A stretch of 64,000 nt of DNA from Rheinheimera pacifica. GTDB taxonomy: Bacteria > Pseudomonadota > Gammaproteobacteria > Enterobacterales > Alteromonadaceae. A model generated the notes under the pieces. The model worked only from the letters and a program-made list of their open reading frames with translations, had not been told where the DNA came from and made no database searches. Both the position numbers and the translations under genes were made by a program. Location of the stretch: assembly GCF_900108485.1 (NCBI RefSeq), contig NZ_FNXF01000004.1, positions 62,001 to 126,000 of the forward strand, written 5' to 3'. The first letter of the stretch is position 1, and each line of letters opens with the position of its first letter. Positions 52,624 to 59,897 of this stretch are shown piece by piece.

Positions 52624-53306
52624 TCCTTGTGGTAATCTCTTGCGCCAAAAATTGCGGTGCCCAATCGTATCATAGTTGCGCCATATCGCAGAGCCAAAGG
52701 CCAGTCATCCGACATACCCATAGATAATTCATCTGCCTGCGGGTAGTGCTGCTGCAGTGTTTGAGACAGTTGTGCCATAGCAGCAAAGGCCGGTTCGCTC
52801 ATGCCCGGTGCCGGTATGGCCATTAACCCTTTTAACTGCAGCTGTGGCAGGCTACTTACGCCGGCTGCTAATTGCAGCATATCTGCCGCAGCAATACCGG
52901 CTTTGCTGGGTTCGTTACTGATATTAACCTGCAACAGCACTTTAAGCGGCCCCAGGGCAGCAGGGCGCTGGGCCGCTAAACGCTCAGCAATTTTAAGCCG
53001 GTCGATACTGTGTACCCAGTGTGCGGTTTCGGCTACCAGCCGGGTTTTGTTCGACTGCAACGGGCCGATAAAATGCCAGATAATATCCGCATAACTGCTT
53101 AATTGTGCTGCTTTTTCGGCTAATTCTTGCGGGTAGTTTTCAGCAAACTGGCGCTGCCCGGCCTGATAGGCTGCAACCACCGCAGATACCGGTTTGGTTT
53201 TACTTACAGCCAGCAATTGAGGCTTTATTTTTGCCTCTGGCAACGCCTGCCATTTTTCCGTCAGGTTCTGATAGGCGAGGTTAAGTTGTTCTGCTATGTT
53301 ATTCAT
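52620..53306 (-). CDS. yggS: pyridoxal phosphate homeostasis protein (YggS/PROSC)
   Basis: The PLP-binding alanine-racemase-like barrel balances vitamin B6 pools. The 228-residue product has the PLP-Lys in LLAVSKTKPVSAV, GQRQFAENYPQELAEK, WHFIGPLQSNKTRL, LLQVNISNEPSKAG and the phosphate-binding SMGMSDDWPLAL. The ATG at 53306 was chosen; a TTG four codons earlier is less likely. It diverges from pilT with only 30 bp between starts, and is the first gene of the string that ends at hemW. Confidence 0.93.
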   Translation of the reverse strand: MNNIAEQLNLAYQNLTEKWQALPEAKIKPQLLAVSKTKPVSAVVAAYQAGQRQFAENYPQELAEKAAQLSSYADIIWHFIGPLQSNKTRLVAETAHWVHSIDRLKIAERLAAQRPAALGPLKVLLQVNISNEPSKAGIAAADMLQLAAGVSSLPQLQLKGLMAIPAPGMSEPAFAAMAQLSQTLQQHYPQADELSMGMSDDWPLALRYGATMIRLGTAIFGARDYHKE

Positions 53307-53336
53307 AAAGATTGGCAACGTGGAGTAGAAATTGTC

Positions 53337-54389
53337 ATGGATATTACCGAATTATTAGCCTTTAGTGTGCAACATAAAGCGTCAGATTTACACCTTTCCG
53401 CCGGGGTGCCGCCATTAATAAGGGTTGACGGTGACGTGCGCAAACTGAATATTCCGCCGCTAACTCACAAAGACGTACATGCATTAGTGTACGAGATTAT
53501 GACTGACAAGCAGCGTAAAGAATACGAAGAACACCTCGAAGCCGACTTTTCCTTTGAAGTGCCCAACCTGGCCCGGTTCCGGGTTAACGCCTTTGTGCAA
53601 AACCGTGGCGCGGCGGCGGTGTTTCGTACTATCCCCAGTGAAGTGTTAACACTGGAAGATTTAGGTGCGCCGGAAATTTTCAAAACCATTGCTGAAAACC
53701 CACGCGGTCTGGTACTGGTTACCGGGCCAACAGGCTCTGGTAAAAGTACCACATTGGCAGCGATGATTGACTACATTAATACCATGCGCCACGACCATAT
53801 TCTGACGATAGAAGACCCGATTGAATTTGTGCACAATAATAAATCCAGCCTGATTAACCAGCGTGAAGTACACCGCGATACCCATAGTTTCAGCAACGCA
53901 CTGCGCTCAGCCCTGCGCGAAGACCCTGATGTAATACTGGTAGGTGAATTACGCGATCTGGAAACGATTCGTCTGGCGATGACCGCCGCTGAAACCGGCC
54001 ATTTAGTGTTTGGCACTTTACACACCACTTCAGCCCCTAAAACGATTGACCGTATTATTGACGTATTCCCCGGTGAAGAAAAAGATATGGTGCGCTCGAT
54101 GTTGTCAGAGTCACTGCGCGCAGTTATTTCACAAACGCTGCTGAAAAAGGTGGGCGGTGGCCGTATGGCGGCGCACGAGATTATGATTGGGATACCGGCG
54201 ATCCGTAATCTTATCCGCGAAGATAAAATTGCTCAGATGTATTCGGTGATACAAACCGGTGCATCGCATGGCATGCAAACCATGGATCAATGTCTGGTAA
54301 ATCTGGTAAACCGGGGTTTGGTATCGCAAAAAGATGCCGCGGCCAAAGCACAGGACAAAAACACCTTTGGTGCCATGGGCAGGATATAA
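53337..54389 (+). CDS. pilT: type IV pilus retraction ATPase PilT
   Basis: PilT is the hexameric motor that pulls type IV pili back, giving twitching motility and DNA uptake. The 350-residue product begins MDITELLAFSVQHKASDLHL (typical PilT start, so 53337 was chosen over upstream alternatives). It has Walker A GPTGSGKSTT, the Asp box (ILTIEDPIEFVH), Walker B (RDPDVILVGELRD-type: REDPDVILVGELRD), the His box (HLVFGTLHT) and the C-terminal AIRNLIRE motif. pilU follows after 6 bp. Confidence 0.97.
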   Translation: MDITELLAFSVQHKASDLHLSAGVPPLIRVDGDVRKLNIPPLTHKDVHALVYEIMTDKQRKEYEEHLEADFSFEVPNLARFRVNAFVQNRGAAAVFRTIPSEVLTLEDLGAPEIFKTIAENPRGLVLVTGPTGSGKSTTLAAMIDYINTMRHDHILTIEDPIEFVHNNKSSLINQREVHRDTHSFSNALRSALREDPDVILVGELRDLETIRLAMTAAETGHLVFGTLHTTSAPKTIDRIIDVFPGEEKDMVRSMLSESLRAVISQTLLKKVGGGRMAAHEIMIGIPAIRNLIREDKIAQMYSVIQTGASHGMQTMDQCLVNLVNRGLVSQKDAAAKAQDKNTFGAMGRI

Positions 54390-54395
54390 ACGCTT

Positions 54396-55520
54396 ATGCA
54401 GCTAGTTGATTTTTTGGAAGAAATGGTAGCCGTTAAAGCATCGGATATGTTTGTTACCGCCGGTATGCCGGTAGCTGCAAAGATAAACGGTGAAATGACG
54501 CCTATTGATGAAACACCCCTGACAGATGCGGCGTCATTAAAGCTGGTGCTATCGGCAATGAATGATAAGCAGCAGCAGGAGTTTATGAGCAGCAAAGAGT
54601 GCAACTTTGCTATTGCCAACGAGGCGGGCCGGTTTCGGGTGTCAGCATTTTGGCAACGTGACTGCGCTGGCATGGTGGTACGGCGTATTATTACCAAAAT
54701 TCCTAACGTGGACGATTTAGGCCTGCCGCCGATCATGAAAGAAGTGATCATGTCCAAACGCGGCCTGGTACTGTTTGTCGGCGGCACCGGTACCGGTAAA
54801 TCAACGTCACTGGCGGCTTTGCTGGGGTACCGTAATCGCAATTCCAAGGGCCATATTCTAACCATAGAAGACCCGATTGAGTTTGTGCACGAGCACCATA
54901 AAAGTTTAATTACCCAGCGCGAAGTGGGTATTGATACTGAATCATTTGAGGCTGCCCTGAAAAGCTCATTGCGCCAGGCACCGGACGTGATCTTAATTGG
55001 TGAGATCCGCAGTAAAGACACGATGGAATATGCGTTGTCGTTTGCCGAAACCGGCCACTTGTGTATTGCCACACTGCACGCCAACAATGCCAATCAGGCA
55101 ATTGACCGCATTATGCATCTGGTGCCCAAAGAGATGCACCAGAAGTTGCTGTTTGATTTATCGTTAAATCTGCGCGGTATCGTTGCGCAGCAGCTTATTC
55201 CCACGGCAGATGGCCATGGCAGGCTGGCAGCCATTGAAGTGCTGCTGAATTCGCCATTAATTGCCGATTTAATTGCCCGTGGTGAAATGGGCGAGATTAA
55301 AGCGGTAATGACAAAATCCCGCGAACTGGGTATGCAAACCTTTGATCAGGCGCTGTACGATTTATATCAGCGTGGCCAAATTACCTACGCTGATGCTATT
55401 CACCATGCTGATTCGCCGAATGATTTACGTCTGATGATAAAGCTGCGCAGTGGTGATACTAAAGGGGCGGGGTTCCTGTCTGGTGTTACTATTGAAGGTT
55501 TTGAAAATAAAGATAATTAA
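54396..55520 (+). CDS. pilU: PilT-like retraction ATPase PilU
   Basis: PilU is a PilT-dependent accessory motor. The 374-residue product has Walker A GGTGTGKSTS, ILTIEDPIEFVHEHHKSLI, PDVILIGEIRSKDTM and HLCIATLHANNANQAIDRI, with the extra C-terminal tail (about 340-374) typical of PilU. The start MQLVDFLEEMVAVKASDMFV is the family start. It is probably co-transcribed with pilT and with the CBS gene 26 bp downstream. Confidence 0.95.
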   Translation: MQLVDFLEEMVAVKASDMFVTAGMPVAAKINGEMTPIDETPLTDAASLKLVLSAMNDKQQQEFMSSKECNFAIANEAGRFRVSAFWQRDCAGMVVRRIITKIPNVDDLGLPPIMKEVIMSKRGLVLFVGGTGTGKSTSLAALLGYRNRNSKGHILTIEDPIEFVHEHHKSLITQREVGIDTESFEAALKSSLRQAPDVILIGEIRSKDTMEYALSFAETGHLCIATLHANNANQAIDRIMHLVPKEMHQKLLFDLSLNLRGIVAQQLIPTADGHGRLAAIEVLLNSPLIADLIARGEMGEIKAVMTKSRELGMQTFDQALYDLYQRGQITYADAIHHADSPNDLRLMIKLRSGDTKGAGFLSGVTIEGFENKDN

Positions 55521-55546
55521 CCAGCCGTTGTTACAGTGAGGTCGCT

Positions 55547-55969
55547 ATGAGCATTGCACAGATCATGACGCATCGCAGCAAACTGATCACCACCATGGCC
55601 GATGCCAGCCTGGCCTCACTGCGCGATGTATTTGCCAGGGCACGCTTTCAGCATGTACCGGTGGTGGATCACACCAACCGCCTTGTTGGCATAGTGTCGG
55701 TAAAAGATTACTTTCGTGAGCTCAGCCCGGTAATGGACGCCGCTAGTGATCCGGCTATCGGGCTGTTTATCCGTTCGCGCAAAGTGCATCAGGTTATGGT
55801 AAGCCCGGTGATTACTATCAGTGAAACTACCGGTGTAAAGCAGGCCGCCGCGTTGTTACTACAGCACAATATTAGCTGCCTGCCGGTAATCGATGAGTAT
55901 AAGCATTTGCTTGGCCTGGTATCATGGAAAGACATACTGCGCGCCGCGCTGCACAAGCCGGCCAGTTAG
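55547..55969 (+). CDS. CBS-domain protein downstream of pilTU
   Basis: The 140-residue product is a CBS pair (about 5-65 and 82-137) with no other domain: ARFQHVPVVDHTNRLVGIVSVKDYF and HNISCLPVIDEYKHLLGLVSWKDIL. CBS pairs bind adenine nucleotides or c-di-AMP. It starts 26 bp after pilU on the same strand, so it may sense energy state for the pilus motors; that link is inferred from position. A related CBS protein occurs at 59296. Confidence 0.88.
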   Translation: MSIAQIMTHRSKLITTMADASLASLRDVFARARFQHVPVVDHTNRLVGIVSVKDYFRELSPVMDAASDPAIGLFIRSRKVHQVMVSPVITISETTGVKQAAALLLQHNISCLPVIDEYKHLLGLVSWKDILRAALHKPAS

Positions 55970-55972
55970 CTG

Positions 55973-56680
55973 TTAACCGGCGCGCTGATAGCGCTTATGC
56001 AAAATAGCCACCCGTTCAACATAGGCCTGGGTTTCGGCAAAAGGCGGAATGCCGTTATAACGGCGCACATTACTGCTACCGGCATTGTAAGCCGCTAAAG
56101 CCAGCGGTAACTCACCATTATGTTGTTTTAACAGCTGGGCCAGATAACGGCTGCCGGCAGCAATATTGTGCTCTGGTGCACTGGCATCACTGATGCCAAG
56201 CTGCCTGGCGGTGTTGGGCATCAGTTGCATTAAGCCTACTGCACCTTTTCGTGATACAGCTGATGGGCGAAAAGACGATTCAGCATGAATAACCGCACGA
56301 ATAAGCGCCGGGTCCAGTTGGTGTTCATCTGCGGCTTTGGCAATAAACTGATCAAAAGGCCGGGTATACAGTGGCACCGTATGCCAGTTAACTGTTGATC
56401 GCGGATCGCAGGCAAAGCAGTCAAACCGCATCACCTGAAAAGGCCGGTTTAGCGGCTGGCGATCGGAAAACATCGCAGTGCCATCGTTTTTAACTGACTT
56501 ATATACTGCAATAGTCGGGGGAGTTTTTGTCTGCGCCTGCGGCCATGTAGTATTGTTGCTGTCTGGCGAAAGCTTAAGCTGCTTTTTTTCAGCTGTTTGC
56601 GGCTCAGCCGCCAGCATCAGGCTACAGCTTAAAGCAAACACAGCAATGGCAACACCGGCAGATGACAAAGCAACATCCAT
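55973..56680 (-). CDS. exported lytic transglycosylase with SLT domain
   Basis: The 235-residue product starts with a signal peptide (about 1-25; VAIAVFALSCSLMLAAEP). A DUF4124-like segment (TIAVYKSVKNDGTAMFSDRQP, about 53-73) is followed by a C-terminal SLT domain (about 110-228) with the catalytic Glu in AVIHAESSFRPSAVSRKGAVG, and LMQLMPNTARQLGI and LALAAYNAGSSNVRRYNG. It is expected to cut peptidoglycan in the periplasm. It ends 3 bp from the convergent CBS gene and lies 72 bp downstream of the DUF3422 gene on the same strand. Confidence 0.9.
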   Translation of the reverse strand: MDVALSSAGVAIAVFALSCSLMLAAEPQTAEKKQLKLSPDSNNTTWPQAQTKTPPTIAVYKSVKNDGTAMFSDRQPLNRPFQVMRFDCFACDPRSTVNWHTVPLYTRPFDQFIAKAADEHQLDPALIRAVIHAESSFRPSAVSRKGAVGLMQLMPNTARQLGISDASAPEHNIAAGSRYLAQLLKQHNGELPLALAAYNAGSSNVRRYNGIPPFAETQAYVERVAILHKRYQRAG

Positions 56681-56752
56681 GCATAAATTAAGCGGACTGA
56701 AAGTAAAGCACTAAGCCGCAAAAAGCTCAAGCTATACCGGTTGATAAAAGCT

Positions 56753-58036
56753 TTAGCGGCTTTTATCCCGGTGCAACTGGCGGTTAATCCATAGCAGTAC
56801 TGCTGCCACAATAACCACCACTACCGGTACACTGATACTTTGCCACTGCCTGGTATCCAGTTGTGGCAGCCAGTAACCCAGTGCATCAATGGCTTTGTCA
56901 CTAAGCTGCACGGCGTAATAACTAATAGCCACCAGCGATAACCCTTCCACCATTTGCTGCATATTCAGCTGCAGTTTTGCCCGCTTATCCATTGACGCCA
57001 GCAACTGCTGGTTTTGTTGCTCCAGTTTTAAATTAATCCGGGTGCGCAGCAACTCAGTAGAGCGGCCTAAACGGCCAGATAATGCATGCTGGCGATATAC
57101 CACCGATTCACTGGTACGAAATGCCGGTGTTAAGCGTCGCTCGGTAAAATCCTGCAATGACAACAAGCCCTCTATCGGCGTTTCGTTCAGGCTTCTGATC
57201 CGGTCCAGTGTTAGCTGGTAATAGGCGGCAGTGGCTTGCAGTCGCGAGCTGGTTTCGGCGATCAGGTGCTCAGTCTGGGCCGCCATGGTAGTAATTTCGT
57301 TGAGTAAATGCTCATCATCACTCAGGCGTAATTCTATACGCTGGGTAATATCTGACAGGCGCTGCTCCAGCATATTTAGTTTGCTCAGCGCCTGGCGCGA
57401 TTGCGGCCAGCCCAGCAGTGATAATTTGCGGTAATTGCCAAGATCAAACAGCTGTTGCACTAAACGGCCCAGCGCTGCCGGGCTTAAGCCCTGATCCAGC
57501 AATAGCATACGGCCGGCACCTTCGGCATGTTTTTGAAAGTCGGTCCAGATGCGGGCTTTTTGCCCGGCCAGCATACTGCTGATGCAATTATCCGGGTTAA
57601 ATAGCTGGTTGGTATCGGCAGAGCTTTTTAGCTGTGCCGGCGTGATGACACTTAGCTGAACTACACGGAAAATCTGGCCCGGAACATTATCCAGCCAGTT
57701 CTTCGCTGGCAGAAAATCCAGCGGATCATCAAATAGCTGCTTTTCACTACCACTTTGAATAAAGATATAGCTGGAAAACTCGCCATGTTTTTCAAACCGC
57801 AGGCTGCCGCCAAACAGTGGCAGGTTAATGTCGTGATCGGTTTCACTAAAATGGCTGCCTTGTTGGCTGGCCAGTTGTTGCATAAAGCTAAGTTCGCTGC
57901 TGCGCGAGGCCGGTGATACCGTAAGCATAAACTGGCACAGCCGGCTTGGTGCCGTTAACGCCGGGAAGGTGCGCTGTTGCAGTTCTTTATCCAGTACATC
58001 GCGCAGTGGATGGCTGCGGTTATGTAGTCCGGTCAT
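56753..58036 (-). CDS. DUF3422 family membrane-anchored protein
   Basis: The 427-residue product matches DUF3422, a family of unknown function: HNRSHPLRDVLDKELQQRTFPALTAPSRLCQF is the diagnostic start, and two probable membrane segments lie near the C-terminus (about 340-362 and 390-415), with a basic tail ILLWINRQLHRDKSR-like end. The central region (about 240-330) is predicted coiled coil (KLNMLEQRLSDITQRIELRL). The ATG at 58036 with CAGGAGC upstream is preferred over a further in-frame ATG at 58081. The gene is probably a protein-interaction membrane factor; no enzyme motif is seen. Confidence 0.88.
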   Translation of the reverse strand: MTGLHNRSHPLRDVLDKELQQRTFPALTAPSRLCQFMLTVSPASRSSELSFMQQLASQQGSHFSETDHDINLPLFGGSLRFEKHGEFSSYIFIQSGSEKQLFDDPLDFLPAKNWLDNVPGQIFRVVQLSVITPAQLKSSADTNQLFNPDNCISSMLAGQKARIWTDFQKHAEGAGRMLLLDQGLSPAALGRLVQQLFDLGNYRKLSLLGWPQSRQALSKLNMLEQRLSDITQRIELRLSDDEHLLNEITTMAAQTEHLIAETSSRLQATAAYYQLTLDRIRSLNETPIEGLLSLQDFTERRLTPAFRTSESVVYRQHALSGRLGRSTELLRTRINLKLEQQNQQLLASMDKRAKLQLNMQQMVEGLSLVAISYYAVQLSDKAIDALGYWLPQLDTRQWQSISVPVVVVIVAAVLLWINRQLHRDKSR

Positions 58037-58349
58037 AATAATGCTCCTGGATCTGAAGACACAAAACGGGAATGAGCACAAATACCGTTAGGTTAAGCAA
58101 AGCAGCTAATGTGCCAGTGCATTGGCCTGTGCCAGCTACAGAGTAATATGGGCCTAAATCATTGCTGTAAAATGATATTTTCTTTACGTCTTGGTGTAAT
58201 GCAGGTTTCGGCAATACCTGGTGGCCTGGTGTTTGCCCTGAAATAACGCAGCCGCGGCATAATTCAGTGCGCACTCTGTTACCTTTAACGCTGGCGGCGG
58301 GTTACAATATTGCTCTTACCTTTTGTCTGTTCTGTCGGGTTTTAACTTT
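58037..58349. other. divergent promoter region between DUF3422 and rhtA genes
   Basis: This 313-bp region holds no recognised gene. An 84-codon minus-strand frame (58020-58274) overlaps the DUF3422 start and has no family resemblance. A TACAAT (58303-58308) with a weak minus-35 about 18 bp upstream may be the rhtA promoter. No strong repeat or regulatory motif was recognised. Confidence 0.5.
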
Positions 58350-59213
58350 ATGTCAATTGTGCTCAATCGTAATCTGGTTGTGGCGGTGGTCAGTGTGTTG
58401 CTGGCAATGCTGACTATTCAGTCTGGCGCTTCTATCGCCAAGCAATTGTTTCCGCTGATAGGCCCTGAAGGCACTACCGCGCTGCGGCTGGGGTTTTCTG
58501 CGCTGGTGCTGTGGCTGGTGTTCCGGCCATGGCGCAGCCTGCCAGCTAACCGGCGTGACTGGAACGCAATAGTGACCTATGGCCTGTGTCTGGGCGGTAT
58601 GAATATTTTGTTTTACTTAGCTATTGCCCGTATTCCACTGGGTATTGGCGTAGCACTCGAATTTACCGGGCCTTTGGCTGTAGCGCTGTTTTTATCACGG
58701 CGTAAGCGCGATTTAATCTGGGTAGCCTGTGCCGTTGCCGGCATTTTATTGCTGCTGCCCGATATGCGTGGTACCGATGCGCTTGACCCCATCGGCGTGG
58801 TATTAGCACTTGGCGCAGGTGCGTGCTGGGCCGGCTATATTTTGTTTGGTAAACGCACCAATGCCCAGGCCTCTGGCGGCATTACGGTGGCACTTGGTAT
58901 GACAGTGGCAGCTGCCTTTTTGGTGCCAATAGGTGCCGTTAGCCAGGGCATGGCACTGCTAAGCTGGCAAGTGCTGCCACTGGGGCTATTGGTGGGTATT
59001 TTATCCAGTGCTTTGCCTTACACGCTGGAAATGGTGGCACTGCGCAATATGACATCGCAAAACTTTAGTGTTTTTATGAGTATGGAGCCGGCAATAGCCG
59101 CGCTGGCAGGCTTTGTTATTCTGGCGGAGTTACTTACGCTATGGCAGTGGCTGGCAATTGGTCTGGTTATATTGGCATCGCTTGGCAGTTCAATAAGTTC
59201 AAAGCCGGATTAA
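58350..59213 (+). CDS. rhtA: threonine/homoserine exporter RhtA (EamA family)
   Basis: The 287-residue inner-membrane carrier has ten predicted helices (two EamA halves). It is collinear with E. coli RhtA: LTIQSGASIAKQLFPLIGPEGTTALRLG, GGMNILFYLAIARIPLGIGVALEFTGPLAVALF and LGAGACWAGYILFGKR are close matches, and the C-terminal half has SMEPAIAALAGF. RhtA exports threonine and homoserine. The ATG at 58350 is preferred over an upstream TTG. It diverges from the DUF3422 gene. Confidence 0.9.
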   Translation: MSIVLNRNLVVAVVSVLLAMLTIQSGASIAKQLFPLIGPEGTTALRLGFSALVLWLVFRPWRSLPANRRDWNAIVTYGLCLGGMNILFYLAIARIPLGIGVALEFTGPLAVALFLSRRKRDLIWVACAVAGILLLLPDMRGTDALDPIGVVLALGAGACWAGYILFGKRTNAQASGGITVALGMTVAAAFLVPIGAVSQGMALLSWQVLPLGLLVGILSSALPYTLEMVALRNMTSQNFSVFMSMEPAIAALAGFVILAELLTLWQWLAIGLVILASLGSSISSKPD

Positions 59214-59295
59214 ACGGCAAAAGCTTGATCCAGCCCCAATTGAAGGGCTACCTTATGCGGTATAACTGCTAACCTGTTCTGATACGGAGACTGTT

Positions 59296-59727
59296 ATGAC
59301 CATTACCACTGTTGCCCAGTTAATGACGGCTGATCCTTTGTGTGTCACCCGGGAGGCCAGTTTAAAAGATGCGCATGATTTAATGCGCGGCAAAAATATC
59401 CGCCATATTCCTGTAATAGATGCCGATGGCATTTTGGTTGGCATGCTGACGCAAAAAATTATGATCGCTAAAGTAATGGGCTTAATGGCGCAGTTCGGTG
59501 CTACCGCGCTGGAGCGTAAAGAAAAACAGCAACTGGTAGCCGATATGATGGCCACCGATTTTGCTGCAGTAACGCCGGATCAATCGTTAAAAGAAGTGGC
59601 GGGCTTTTTCGTTAAAAACCGTCATGGCTGTATGCCGGTGGTGGATGAAAACAATAAACTGAAGGGCATACTGACTTCTTCAGATTTTGTCCGGTTAGCG
59701 GCGGAATTACTTGAAAAAGCAACTTAG
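59296..59727 (+). CDS. CBS-domain protein
   Basis: The 143-residue product is another stand-alone CBS pair (about 7-63 and 84-140): GKNIRHIPVIDADGILVGMLTQKIM and RHGCMPVVDENNKLKGILTSSDFV. It is a distant paralogue of the CBS protein next to pilU. Ligand and partner are unknown. A copy of the structured intergenic element starts 27 bp after its stop. Confidence 0.88.
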   Translation: MTITTVAQLMTADPLCVTREASLKDAHDLMRGKNIRHIPVIDADGILVGMLTQKIMIAKVMGLMAQFGATALERKEKQQLVADMMATDFAAVTPDQSLKEVAGFFVKNRHGCMPVVDENNKLKGILTSSDFVRLAAELLEKAT

Positions 59728-59753
59728 ACGATTGAACTCACTTTGGTGAGAAT

Positions 59754-59842
59754 CGACTTGTTCTAAACAGACCGTTGACGGCATGGATGCCGGAATCGAG
59801 CCTACAGGGAGGTATTTACGGCGTGTCTGTGTGGACAAGTCG
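59754..59842. repeat. structured intergenic element, copy 2 (inverted relative to copy 1)
   Basis: Outer arms CGACTTGTTCTAAACAGAC (59754-59772) and GTCTGTGTGGACAAGTCG (59825-59842) pair over 8 and 6 bp with an internal loop between. They are unrelated to the arms of copy 1 except for the GAC and GTC next to the core. The 52-nt core (59773-59824) is the reverse complement of the copy 1 core with 8 substitutions. Six of the eight are paired changes that keep two inner hairpins intact: C-G to T-A and C-G to A-T in one stem, and A-T to C-G closing GGCAT-CC-ATGCC. It lies between a CBS gene and the terminator shared with the S46 peptidase gene. Confidence 0.85.
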
Positions 59843-59863
59843 GTTCGACCCGGAGCTGTGAAT

Positions 59864-59889
59864 GAAAAAGGGCCTTGCGGCCCTTTTTT
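59864..59889. terminator. bidirectional terminator between CBS and S46 peptidase genes
   Basis: AAAAAGGGCC, TTGC loop, GGCCCTTTTTT: strong stem with T-runs on both strands. It serves the convergent genes ending at 59727 and 59898. Confidence 0.9.
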
Positions 59890-59897
59890 ACGGATGG

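Noticed and set aside
58020..58274. 84-codon minus-strand frame upstream of the DUF3422 gene
   Set aside because: It overlaps the start of the DUF3422 gene in another frame, has no recognisable domain and fills what should be a divergent promoter region.
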